From Candidatus Brocadia sp. WS118 (GTDB lineage Bacteria > Planctomycetota > Brocadiia > Brocadiales > Brocadiaceae): a stretch of 45,800 nucleotides of DNA. Under the pieces are notes generated by a model. That model made no database searches, was not told the origin of the DNA, and saw only the letters and a list, made by a program, of their open reading frames with translations. The stretch is taken from positions 1 to 45,800 of the forward strand of contig PHFX01000161.1 of assembly GCA_007618135.1 (NCBI GenBank), written 5' to 3'. A program made the translations under genes and the position numbers. Shown here one piece after another: positions 14,489-22,342 of this stretch. Position 1 is the first letter of the stretch. Each line of letters begins with the position of its first letter.

Positions 14489-17400
14489 AAGGCGAACAGC
14501 CGAACTGCTTTTTGAAACAGGCGGCAAAGTAACTCGGGCTGCCGAAGCCGGTTTGGTAGGCAATCTCGCTGACCGTTGCGGCTTTCTGTCGAAGCAGTTC
14601 CGCGGCGCGCTGCAAGCGCACGGAAAGAATAAATTGCTCGCAACTCTGGTTGGTCAAGGCGCGCAATTTGCGATGGATTTGCGAACGGCTCATCGCCGCC
14701 TCCCGGGCCAGGGTCTCTACATTGAATTTCTCCTCAGCGAGATGTTTCTCTACTATTGCCAGCAGCCGTTCCAGAAAAGCCGCATCCATGGAGCTTACGG
14801 CAATCTCGCTGGGCTTCAAGGTTACCGTCCCGCTGAAACGCTGGCGCAGTTGGCGGCGCAAATCGATCAGGTTCCTGGCGCGCACCACCAGCTCTTCGAA
14901 GCTGAAAGGCTTGGTCATGTACGCATCCGCGCCGGTTTCGAGACCTTGAATTTTCTCCGCCGCTTCCGCTTTCGCAGTCAGCAATATAATGGGGATGTGG
15001 CTGGTCTTGACGTCGGCCTTGAGCGTGGCGCAAACCTGGTAGCCATCCTTCCCCGGCATCATCACATCGCTGATCACCAGGTCGGGGATCGTTTCCAGGG
15101 CTTTGTCGATGCCCTCCTCGCCGTCTTTGGCTTCCAGCACCCGGTACTCGGATTGCAGGTATTCTCGCATATAATCGCGCAGGTCGGCATTGTCTTCGAT
15201 AATTAGAACGATGGTGTCGTCATCAGAATCTTTCCGGGTGTGCTGCTTCGCAGGCGTTGTTTTCCGGAAATCGAAATCGCTGATTTCTTCCAGGCTTTGC
15301 GGGGTATCGAGCGCCTGGGGAAAGGTCGATTCAACCATCTCTTCCGGTTTGAGGTGGGTTTTCCCCAGCGGCAAACGAACCGTAACCGTCGTGCCGGTTG
15401 GCTCTGCGCTTGCGATGCTGATGGCGCCATGGTGCAGCTCCACCAACTCCTTTACCAGCATCAAGCCGATGCCAACGCCTTCATTCTCGTGTTTATCGGA
15501 GCTGCCGACCTGGTAATAGCGATCGAAGATGCGGGACAGATGCTCCGCCGGTATGCCGATGCCGGTATCTTTTACCGTGATTTTTACAAAATCACTCATT
15601 TCGGATTGCGGATTTCGGATTTGGGATTGATCTTTTAAATCCGTAACCTGAAATCCCAAATCCGAAATCGCAGAATCCGCAATTCGCAATCCGCAATCCA
15701 CAATAACAGAGCCTCCCTGCGGGGTAAACTTGATGGCATTGGAGAGCAGGTTGTAAAAGATATCTTCCAATTTTCGGCGGTCGAACCAGGCAGTGATCTG
15801 TTCCGGCTTAGACGCAAAGCGCAGGTTGATCTGCTTGCGAGCGGCTTGCGACTCAAAAACCATGGTCACCGCCTTCAAGAATCGCACGACGTCGCCTTGC
15901 TGCGCTTGCAGTTGCAGCTTGCCGGATTCCAGCCGGGCAAGATCCAGCAATTGGTTGATCAGCCGCAGCAGGAAATTGGCGTTGTAGCGGACTAATTGCA
16001 GATCTTTTACCGATAAGCGCTCCCCGGCCCGCATGAGCGCTTTTTCGATGGGCGCGAGAATCAGGGCCAACGGGGTGCGGAATTCGTGGGAGATATTGGC
16101 AAAGAAGCGCGATTTCAATTGGTCCAATTCGCGCAGCTTATCCTTTTCAATGTTCTCAAGCTTGACGCGATTTTTCCAAAGGATGCGGTTCATTTCATAA
16201 CGCCGCAGGCTATAAAGGAGACCGAAAAAAATCACCCCGTAAAGAGTGTAGGCCCACCAGGTTCCCCACCATGGCTTTGCAATCGTCAAGTTTAGCGAGA
16301 CGCCTTCCTCGTTCCAAACGCCGTCGCTGTTGGCCGCTTTGACACGGAACCGGTATCTGCCTGGATTCAAATTCGTGTAGCGTACGCTCCGCTGTGTTCC
16401 TGCCGCGATCCAATCCCGGTCATAGTTTTCCAACCGGTATTGATACCGGTTCAATGCGGCGTTCTTATAGTCGAGAGCCACGTATTCGAAAGTCAGATCG
16501 TTTTGATTGTGAGCAAGGAAGATATCCCCGGTTTTTGCCAGGGATTTTTTTAGAGGAAATTGCGCCCCGGGTGTCATCAATGCCCCCGAAATTCTCAAAC
16601 CGGTCAGCACCACAGGAGGAGGAGAAACGTTGCCGCGATGGTTCTCCGGGTTGAAGACATTCACTGCGCCCCGGCCGCCGAGGATGATCTCGCCATTTCT
16701 CAAGGGATAAACTGACCGTCGTGGAAACTGCATATCGGCCAGGCCAGCGGATTCATCAAAGAATTTCGTGGCGCCGGATCGTGGATCATATCTCGTCGCA
16801 CCGGCGCGAGCGAAAAGCCAAAACGCGCCGGCGTGATCGCGGACAATGTTATAAATGGTGTTGCTGTGCAGCCCCTCCTTGATGGTGTACTTCTTATAGT
16901 CACCGGTTGCCGGATTTAACCGGATCAGCCCGTAAGTGTCGGTTGCCAGGCACAGCCAGCCCTCATCGTCCTGGTTGATCTCGCCAATGGCGGCATTCTG
17001 CCCACGCCCACTTCTTAGCACCAGCATTCGTGAGAATTTTCCGGCGCTGCGTTCAAATCGGCCGATACCGTCCGCCGTGCCAACCCAGATGACCCCCTCC
17101 CGATCTTCAAAGATTGCCTCGACATCATTGCTGTTTATGCTGGTCGAATCGCGGGGATCGTGAACGTAACGTATGACCTCTCCGGAAGCCAGGTTCGCTT
17201 GAATCAATGGTTGCGCCACCAGCCAGAGCATGCCATGACTGTCTTCGATCATACGGAGCCGTTGATTTGAGGTCACGTCTGCCAGATCGTTCGCTTTGTT
17301 GGGTGAACGGGTGAACGTACCGGATTCCGGATTGAATGCAAACAGTCCACAGTCATTGGCAAACCAGAGACCGCCTTTCCGGGATCCGGTGACCGCGGCG

Positions 17401-18725
17401 CCGGGGATATTCCATGACTTGCAATGAGCCAGCGGCGGTTTGTATGAGGTGACTTTATCCATTTGACGATCCCACCTGACCAGACGCATAGCCGTCGTCG
17501 CCAGCCAGGCAATGCCCTGATCATCTTCATAAATATCAGTCACCCACTCTTCCGGTTGCAGATCGAGACGATAACGCGGAAACTTGCCCGCCAGGTCAGC
17601 CTTGTTCAAACCGCCATGTGTGCCGACCCAGAGGATGCCGGCGGGATCAACGTTCACGCTCCAGACGCGGTTGTCACGCAAAGAGAATGGATTGCCGGGG
17701 TCAAAGAGGTAGGATGAAGATTGTTTGGTCTTGCGATTATAGCGGTGCAGGCCGCCACCAAAGGTCGCCATCCACAGGAAGTCCGTGCCGGGCTGCTCGG
17801 CAATGCAGGTGATGCCGCGCTCCTCCAAACGGATTTTGTCGGTAGGATAATCAAGATATGGCAGGCGGGTGAATCGGCCGGTTTGGCGATTAAATTGAAA
17901 CAGGCCGCGTTCCCATGCCGCAATCCAAAGGTCACCACCAAGCTCCTGGTAGATTGCCTGGACGTAGTTCCATTGGCTGAATTTATTGGCCGGCTCAACG
18001 AAGTAGCGTTGAAAGGTGCGGGTCTCGTTATCGAACCGATTCAGGCAGCCAGCCGCATTGCGTGAAAACGGATTTCCGGTTCCGATCCAGATGGTTCCTC
18101 GATCATCTTCATAAATCGTGCGCACCTGGTTGCCAAACAAGCTGGTGGAATCTTCCGGATCGTATTGATAACGCGTAAAGCGTTCGGACCGGCGGTCAAA
18201 AATGTTAAGCCCATCATTGGTACCGATCCAGAGGCGGCCCTGACGGTCTTCGTAAATACATACAACAGCGCCGTTGCTGATTGTGGTTGGATCGTCCGGA
18301 TCATGGCGATAGTGCGAGAAGGCGCCGCGATCCGAATCGAAGCGGTCAAGACCGGCTCCGGTGCCGACCCAAAACACCCCGGCACGGTCAATAAATGGTT
18401 GCGCCCAATCGTCTGAAATAGAAAGGGAATCTTCAGGATCATGCCAATACCCATTAAAGGTATATCCATCGTACCTGTAGAAGCCAGTCCAGGTGCCAAA
18501 CCATATAATGCCTTGTTCATCCTTGATCAGCGGGCCGGCGATTGGGGAAGTTGGCAGGCCATCTTCCAATGTGAACCGCTCGAATTTCAGGGGAAGCTGC
18601 TGCTGGGCATGCAACGCGGGCATGTGCGGCAACATCGCGAGCAGTGTGACGATTCCGAGCCACTGCTTAACCAGAAGCCGGCGAAATAGATTGATTGGAA
18701 AGCGCATGGGACAAGCTTTTTTCAT
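14469..18725 (-). CDS. hybrid two-component regulator (HTCS: propeller sensor, kinase, receiver, AraC)
   Basis: A 1418-residue one-protein signalling system. After a signal/anchor (WLGIVTLLAMLPHMPALHA) come many Reg_prop blades (IWFGTWTGFYRYDGYTF, LWIGTNDGLNIFDR, IWVGTADGIGRFE) forming periplasmic propellers, a Y_Y_Y domain (YRLENYDRDWIAAG...GRYRFRVKAANSDG) and a TM segment (WWAYTLYGVIFFGLLYSL). The kinase has its phospho-histidine at H880 (SHEFRTPLALIL), N box NLLSNAIKF and G box DTGIGIP. The receiver accepts phosphate at D1220 (VISDVMMPGKDGY), and an AraC domain ends the protein. Such regulators sense breakdown products, often sugars, and switch on nearby genes; the FG-GAP gene is a candidate. 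Residues about 1009-1042 are a palindromic repeat translated in frame. Confidence 0.95.
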   Translation of the reverse strand: MKKACPMRFPINLFRRLLVKQWLGIVTLLAMLPHMPALHAQQQLPLKFERFTLEDGLPTSPIAGPLIKDEQGIIWFGTWTGFYRYDGYTFNGYWHDPEDSLSISDDWAQPFIDRAGVFWVGTGAGLDRFDSDRGAFSHYRHDPDDPTTISNGAVVCIYEDRQGRLWIGTNDGLNIFDRRSERFTRYQYDPEDSTSLFGNQVRTIYEDDRGTIWIGTGNPFSRNAAGCLNRFDNETRTFQRYFVEPANKFSQWNYVQAIYQELGGDLWIAAWERGLFQFNRQTGRFTRLPYLDYPTDKIRLEERGITCIAEQPGTDFLWMATFGGGLHRYNRKTKQSSSYLFDPGNPFSLRDNRVWSVNVDPAGILWVGTHGGLNKADLAGKFPRYRLDLQPEEWVTDIYEDDQGIAWLATTAMRLVRWDRQMDKVTSYKPPLAHCKSWNIPGAAVTGSRKGGLWFANDCGLFAFNPESGTFTRSPNKANDLADVTSNQRLRMIEDSHGMLWLVAQPLIQANLASGEVIRYVHDPRDSTSINSNDVEAIFEDREGVIWVGTADGIGRFERSAGKFSRMLVLRSGRGQNAAIGEINQDDEGWLCLATDTYGLIRLNPATGDYKKYTIKEGLHSNTIYNIVRDHAGAFWLFARAGATRYDPRSGATKFFDESAGLADMQFPRRSVYPLRNGEIILGGRGAVNVFNPENHRGNVSPPPVVLTGLRISGALMTPGAQFPLKKSLAKTGDIFLAHNQNDLTFEYVALDYKNAALNRYQYRLENYDRDWIAAGTQRSVRYTNLNPGRYRFRVKAANSDGVWNEEGVSLNLTIAKPWWGTWWAYTLYGVIFFGLLYSLRRYEMNRILWKNRVKLENIEKDKLRELDQLKSRFFANISHEFRTPLALILAPIEKALMRAGERLSVKDLQLVRYNANFLLRLINQLLDLARLESGKLQLQAQQGDVVRFLKAVTMVFESQAARKQINLRFASKPEQITAWFDRRKLEDIFYNLLSNAIKFTPQGGSVIVDCGLRIADSAISDLGFQVTDLKDQSQIRNPQSEMSDFVKITVKDTGIGIPAEHLSRIFDRYYQVGSSDKHENEGVGIGLMLVKELVELHHGAISIASAEPTGTTVTVRLPLGKTHLKPEEMVESTFPQALDTPQSLEEISDFDFRKTTPAKQHTRKDSDDDTIVLIIEDNADLRDYMREYLQSEYRVLEAKDGEEGIDKALETIPDLVISDVMMPGKDGYQVCATLKADVKTSHIPIILLTAKAEAAEKIQGLETGADAYMTKPFSFEELVVRARNLIDLRRQLRQRFSGTVTLKPSEIAVSSMDAAFLERLLAIVEKHLAEEKFNVETLAREAAMSRSQIHRKLRALTNQSCEQFILSVRLQRAAELLRQKAATVSEIAYQTGFGSPSYFAACFKKQFGCSPSKWLNG
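15602..15699. repeat. palindromic repeat inserted in frame within the kinase ATPase domain
   Basis: GGATTGCGGATTTCGGATTT on one side is mirrored by AAATCCGAAATC...GGATTGCG-complement words on the other (AATCCGCAATTCGCAATCCG), giving a long imperfect hairpin of about 98 bp. It lies between the N box and the G box of the ATPase and is read through without a stop as a segment beginning CGLRIADSAISDLG and ending IRNPQSEM. Without it the flanks GGSVIVD and FVKITVKDTGIGIP join as in ordinary kinases. Confidence 0.8.
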
Positions 18726-18738
18726 ATTCGAATTTTGG

Positions 18739-18795
18739 TCAAACCTCGCTGAGCTTTTCGAGGATTTTGTAGTGGAGAATGGTTTTACCGATCAT
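18739..18795 (-). pseudogene. remnant of a Ser/Thr protein kinase N terminus
   Basis: An ATG opens MIGKTILHYKILEKLSEV and then a stop. This is the usual opening of bacterial Pkn2-type kinases (MIGKTI.HYKILEKLGEGGMG) broken just before the glycine-rich loop is complete. It lies directly upstream of the hybrid regulator. Only 18 residues survive, so the identification rests on this single, but very characteristic, block. Confidence 0.5.
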
Positions 18796-18833
18796 ATTTT
18801 TGCCCTGCCATTCATGGAATACGCTGACTCAAC

Positions 18834-18859
18834 TTTGTGTGCCATAGGAGGCACACAAA
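18834..18859. promoter_or_regulatory. 10-bp perfect hairpin or operator-like palindrome
   Basis: TTTGTGTGCC (18834-18843), loop ATAGGA, GGCACACAAA (18850-18859). It lies 109 bp upstream of the hybrid regulator start and just upstream of the kinase remnant. No clear T run follows on the minus strand, so an operator or RNA structure is as likely as a terminator. Confidence 0.5.
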
Positions 18860-18918
18860 ATCGTTTCTATGCGAATAACCACTCTAATTGTCCCACAACC
18901 TGCTGTGCGACGCCAAAC

Positions 18919-19119
18919 TTACTCGCCTTTCCTCTCCTCTGTAGCTTCGATAAGATCACCCAAAATCAAGACTTCAGGCCGACTGCCGGCAGAGGGTATG
19001 CCGGGTATATTCTCGGGCGTGAATCTCAAATTAACATTTTGCGCGTGGAGATGATTAACCACCGCCAACAAAACTATTATATAAATGCTTCGGGATAAAT
19101 AGTGGTTTATGCAAATCAT
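18919..19119 (-). CDS. short secreted peptide or truncated gene start
   Basis: A frame with a believable signal peptide (SIYIIVLLAVVNHLHAQ) and a 40-residue mature part (NVNLRFTPENIPGIPSAGSR, PEVLILGDLIEATEERKGE). It follows attC c at the place where the next cassette gene would begin. The ATG at 19119 is taken; there is no strong ribosome site. Either a small secreted protein or the front of a larger broken gene. The 5' part of the 18726-19242 gap holds only the hairpin and the kinase remnant. Confidence 0.35.
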   Translation of the reverse strand: MICINHYLSRSIYIIVLLAVVNHLHAQNVNLRFTPENIPGIPSAGSRPEVLILGDLIEATEERKGE

Positions 19120-19242
19120 TACGATCACTTTTTTATTTTTCAAAGACAATGTAGAAAACATTTTCCAAGACTAAAAACAAAATTAGAGTGAATTTTTGAA
19201 GGTGGGCAAATAATAAGTAGAGGAGGGATTAATTTGTTGTAT

Positions 19243-19373
19243 GCATATAACGACATTATTCAGCCGGGCAACCATTCGACTACAAAACTTTAGAAACACA
19301 TTGGATTTGAATATACCACAGAACTTCAACAAAGGCAATTGCTGGTTGCCTCGGCTGGAATAAATTGTTATGC
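19243..19373 (-). repeat. attC site c (131 bp)
   Basis: Minus strand: R'' GCATAAC, L'' ATTTATTCCAGCCGAGGCAA, L' TTGCCCGGCTGAATAATG, R' GTTATATGC. ATTCCAGCCG against ATTCAGCCG leaves one extra C in L''. Nearly the same as the site at 23352, and the likeness continues for about 180 bp into the 3' flank of the cassette. Confidence 0.85.
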
Positions 19374-19424
19374 ATGGCCTTGCGCAACCAACTTTATTGG
19401 GTGCACTGTTTTTATAAAATTAAC

Positions 19425-19453
19425 GGCGGCTTTGCGTTTTGTGCAAGGCCGCC
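19425..19453 (-). terminator. hairpin in the cassette 3' flank
   Basis: GGCGGCTTTGC (19425-19435) pairs with GCAAGGCCGCC (19443-19453) with one G-T pair, loop of seven. On the minus strand GTTAATTTTAT follows. It lies between the stop of the 19563 gene and attC c. The same structure recurs at 23533 before attC e. Confidence 0.55.
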
Positions 19454-19562
19454 CACCCTTTTCTTTTTTACCAATCTTTGACATAGCACAAGCAAATTTG
19501 CGGTATTATCTTTTCAATGCCGCAAGTTTGCGGAATTTTATATTGTATCCACAGATCTCCAA

Positions 19563-19823
19563 TTATTTATCACCAACCTTCTTTTTTCTCATCAATATAA
19601 ATCCTACTGCACCGACTCCTACCCCAATGAAAGTAGCAATCATATTTTCCTCTGTTTGTTTATGTTTTAGATTTAATACTGTTGTTGAACTCGATTTTGA
19701 TCTTCCTCCTGTAAATTTTCTGGCTTCATATTGATACTCTTGCTCAGCTACATACCATAAAAATCCAAAGTACATTGTAGCAAGTATGCCCAATATTAAC
19801 AAAGCAATACCGAACTTTTTCAT
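19563..19823 (-). CDS. small two-TM membrane protein
   Basis: About 86 residues with two hydrophobic segments (FGIALLILGILATMYFGFLW and IATFIGVGVGAVGFILM), a Ser-rich basic loop between them and a basic end (RKKKVGDK). The start was set at the ATG preceded by AAGGAG. An earlier ATG, six codons upstream, overlaps the stop of the ankyrin-TonB gene as ATGA. Either way the two genes are translationally linked. Function unknown. Confidence 0.6.
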   Translation of the reverse strand: MKKFGIALLILGILATMYFGFLWYVAEQEYQYEARKFTGGRSKSSSTTVLNLKHKQTEENMIATFIGVGVGAVGFILMRKKKVGDK

Positions 19824-19837
19824 TATCAATTTCTCCT

Positions 19838-21334
19838 TCATTTTAGTTTAAAAACAACTGGCAGGCTAAACCAACACTCAACAGCGACATTATCTTTCAT
19901 CGCAGGTTTAAACTTATATTTCTTAACAGCTTCAATAGCTGCATTGTTGAATGTACTATTAGACAAGAGTACTTCTACACGATCTACATTTCCTTCGACA
20001 TCGACTAGCACTTTTAAAGCCACTATGCCCTCAATTCCCGCTTTTAAGGCTGGTTTAGGGTATTCAGGATCCACCACTTTTATTACTTCAGGCAATGTAT
20101 CAACATTTTGAGAACGTTTTAACTCTTCGTTTACGTTAAGCCCTGACTTTTTCTCAGCCCCTTGATTATCTTCACTTAAATCCTTCTGAGAATCTTCCAA
20201 GCCTTTAGTTTGAGGTGCTGGTTTAAAATTTGCGAATACATCTTGTAATACCATATCGTTATTGGCAATTACAATTTTGATCGGATTATTATTATCCTTA
20301 TCGGAGATATTCAAATCCGCACCATGTTGTAATAACATTCTCGCTATGGATGCCTTAGTATTTTCGCTTCTATAACCACAACAGTCAGAAGCAAGTTGAA
20401 TCAATGGTGTTTTTCCTGTACTATCCGCCAAATTAGGATCGGCGCCTGCATCGAGAAGCACTTTTACCATAGCTTCTTTCACCTTTAATATCTCATAATC
20501 AATCAAAAATCCTTTCTCATTAAGAAACGGAGCCACAGAGCTTTCTTGGAAAGCAATAGTTTCAATTAGTGCCGTAGTTCCCTTTTCACCTTGTATATTT
20601 ACATTTACATCTGCTACTTCTAAAATGGCTGTCAGCGTTTCCAGATTAGCTGCCTTAGCACTTTCAATCAAAGCAGGATTACCTGATTTTGGCTGTTTGT
20701 TCACATCGCCTCCACAAGAGATGATGGCATCGATGACTTTTCTTGGATAACGATATTTTTTGAAACTATATTCAGATAACCAAACTGTATAATCTCCTGC
20801 AGCTTGACAAACAATCGGTGTTTCCCCACTGTTTATATCCGCTCCAGCACCAACAAGCAACTTAATTATTTCGGCGCCATTTTCTGCATAATAATCTGTG
20901 GTGCTAGACTGATATGGCTTATTTGCTAAATAATTCGAATTAAAGCCATTGTAATGGAACCCTGCTAGTGTTTCTTGAAGTGCTTCGTTTAGCTTTTTTC
21001 GAGCGCCATTTTTGAGAGCAACACTGACAGCGTAATCATGAAGACCTCTCGCGGCACTCATTAAAGCTGTTTTGCCTGTAGAATCTTCATAATCAATTTC
21101 TGCACCATGTTCTAATAAAAAACTGGCTGAGGCGGTATTTCCAGTTGCAAAAGCCGCTTGTAATGGCGTTTTCCAGATTTTGTAATTACCTTCAAAATTT
21201 GGATCTGCTCCTGATTTTATAAGCAACTTTAAAGAATTCGTTAATGATCCATCGGATGCAGCTTTAATAAGTTCATTTTGAGCAAAAACAATATGGGTCA
21301 AAAGTAAAAAATAGAAAAAAAAGAATTTGAACAT
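19838..21334 (-). CDS. secreted ankyrin-repeat protein with a TonB C-terminal domain
   Basis: A 498-residue protein with a signal peptide (FFFYFLLLTHIVFAQ), then five to seven ankyrin repeats (LKLLIKSGADPNFEGNYKIW, TPLQAAFATGNTASASFLLE, HGAEIDYEDSTGKTALMSAA, VLLDAGADPNLADSTGKTPL). A linker follows, then a TonB C-terminal domain (VVDPEYPKPALKAGIEGIVA...AAIEAVKKYKFKPAM). The join is unusual: TonB-C normally follows a membrane anchor or a peptidase/receptor part. Here it should sit in the periplasm and pair either with envelope partners or with itself. The start and length look complete. Confidence 0.9.
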   Translation of the reverse strand: MFKFFFFYFLLLTHIVFAQNELIKAASDGSLTNSLKLLIKSGADPNFEGNYKIWKTPLQAAFATGNTASASFLLEHGAEIDYEDSTGKTALMSAARGLHDYAVSVALKNGARKKLNEALQETLAGFHYNGFNSNYLANKPYQSSTTDYYAENGAEIIKLLVGAGADINSGETPIVCQAAGDYTVWLSEYSFKKYRYPRKVIDAIISCGGDVNKQPKSGNPALIESAKAANLETLTAILEVADVNVNIQGEKGTTALIETIAFQESSVAPFLNEKGFLIDYEILKVKEAMVKVLLDAGADPNLADSTGKTPLIQLASDCCGYRSENTKASIARMLLQHGADLNISDKDNNNPIKIVIANNDMVLQDVFANFKPAPQTKGLEDSQKDLSEDNQGAEKKSGLNVNEELKRSQNVDTLPEVIKVVDPEYPKPALKAGIEGIVALKVLVDVEGNVDRVEVLLSNSTFNNAAIEAVKKYKFKPAMKDNVAVECWFSLPVVFKLK

Positions 21335-21400
21335 TTCACCCTCTCGTACACTTTTTTGATGTTTGCATAAAATTTTGATTTCTACTGTTCATTAGAACTA

Positions 21401-21542
21401 CAACGAGATTTGGCTGAAACCGTTGAAACGGTTCCTAAATACAGTCTTGGTTTCATTAACACCAGGTTTGAAACCCGGTGTTAATGAAACCTTTGATGAG
21501 GAAATAACCGTTTCAACGGCTTAAAATTATTATCTCTCGTTG
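21401..21542. repeat. palindromic repeat element between two cassette genes
   Basis: Outer arms CAACGAGA (21401) and TCTCGTTG (21535-21542), then GCTGAAACCGTTGAAACGGTT against AACCGTTTCAACGGC, and a core GGTTTCATTAACACC (21449-21463) mirrored exactly by GGTGTTAATGAAACC (21477-21491). Such nested palindromes resemble REP/RAYT-type non-autonomous elements. No transposase is nearby. Confidence 0.7.
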
Positions 21543-21562
21543 CAGTATAATGAGTATTATAA

Positions 21563-21946
21563 TCAGGGTTCAGTTTTGGGAATTTTATCTAAATGTACTT
21601 GTGCCTCCTTAGGGTCAAGTCTTTTAAATTCCATACTTTCCTTTAGCTCATTCCTTTTAAAAAATTTCACAATAAGAATATCATCTACATGGTTATATGT
21701 AAGAACATGAGTTCTGACATCCTCTGAAGCCTCTAAATTTTCATCTTTTAGAAAAGCAGGTAATGCCTTCCTTTTGTTCAGTATGTAAACAAATTTATTA
21801 TTCTGCTTTTTTATTTGTATGACTGCGACTTGATTCTCTATTTCATTACCCCAATACCCCAGGTATTCATCTCCGGGCTCAGATCCGCATGAAAGCAAGA
21901 ATATCGATACAACAAAAACAAGAAATACTCCATTAATTTTGAACAT
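21563..21946 (-). CDS. small lipoprotein, unknown family
   Basis: About 127 residues with a lipobox (VVSIFLLSCGSEP) and a strand-rich mature part (YLGYWGNEIENQVAVIQIKK, FVYILNKRKALP, THVLTYNHVDDILIVKFFKR). The ATG was chosen with GGAGG eight bases upstream, itself overlapping an earlier ATG. No recognised domain. It is the first gene after attC d in the 2.8-kb interval and is separated from the ankyrin-TonB gene by the palindromic element. Confidence 0.7.
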   Translation of the reverse strand: MFKINGVFLVFVVSIFLLSCGSEPGDEYLGYWGNEIENQVAVIQIKKQNNKFVYILNKRKALPAFLKDENLEASEDVRTHVLTYNHVDDILIVKFFKRNELKESMEFKRLDPKEAQVHLDKIPKTEP

Positions 21947-22071
21947 TGTCTTTTCCTCCATTTAGTGAGTTAAGAGTATCAAAATTCGATAATTTTTAAA
22001 ATTATCCCTAAATTAGTTACTGGTACGATTTATTCGTTTTGCTGCATAGGATTAGTTAGAACTCATGCCAA

Positions 22072-22207
22072 GCATAACATGACAATCACCAGTTTGCTGG
22101 CAACGGGTAATCGAAAACAAATTAAGCACACCAAACCTTAATCTCAATACAAACTTTTACAAACACCGCCAACCGCCAGCAAATCGGGTGGATTGGAAGT
22201 TATACGC
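22072..22207 (-). repeat. attC site d (136 bp)
   Basis: Minus strand: R'' GCGTATAAC, L'' CCAATCCACCCGATTTGCTG, L' CCAGCAAACTGGTGATTG, R' GTTATGC. CAATCCACC against CAATCACC leaves one extra C. The arms differ from other sites, but the middle keeps the ACAAACTTTTACAAACACC motif. The 135 bp between this site and the TIR gene hold nothing I can name. Confidence 0.75.
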
Positions 22208-22342
22208 CCCCCTATGTGAGTTATAGGTTACTAAGAATTTGCCATATTAATCTGATAGAAATATATTTTTTGACTACAACTCCTAATTGGGAAATTGCTA
22301 AACAGTGCTTTTAAAATGCGATCATTAGGGCATAAATGTTAG

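Noticed and set aside
14553..15206. Plus-strand frame of 217 codons opposite the hybrid regulator
   Set aside because: It mirrors the receiver and AraC parts, whose motifs are unmistakable on the minus strand.
18739..18795. A complete small protein with a kinase start
   Set aside because: Eighteen residues cannot fold as a kinase, and the frame stops exactly inside the glycine loop.
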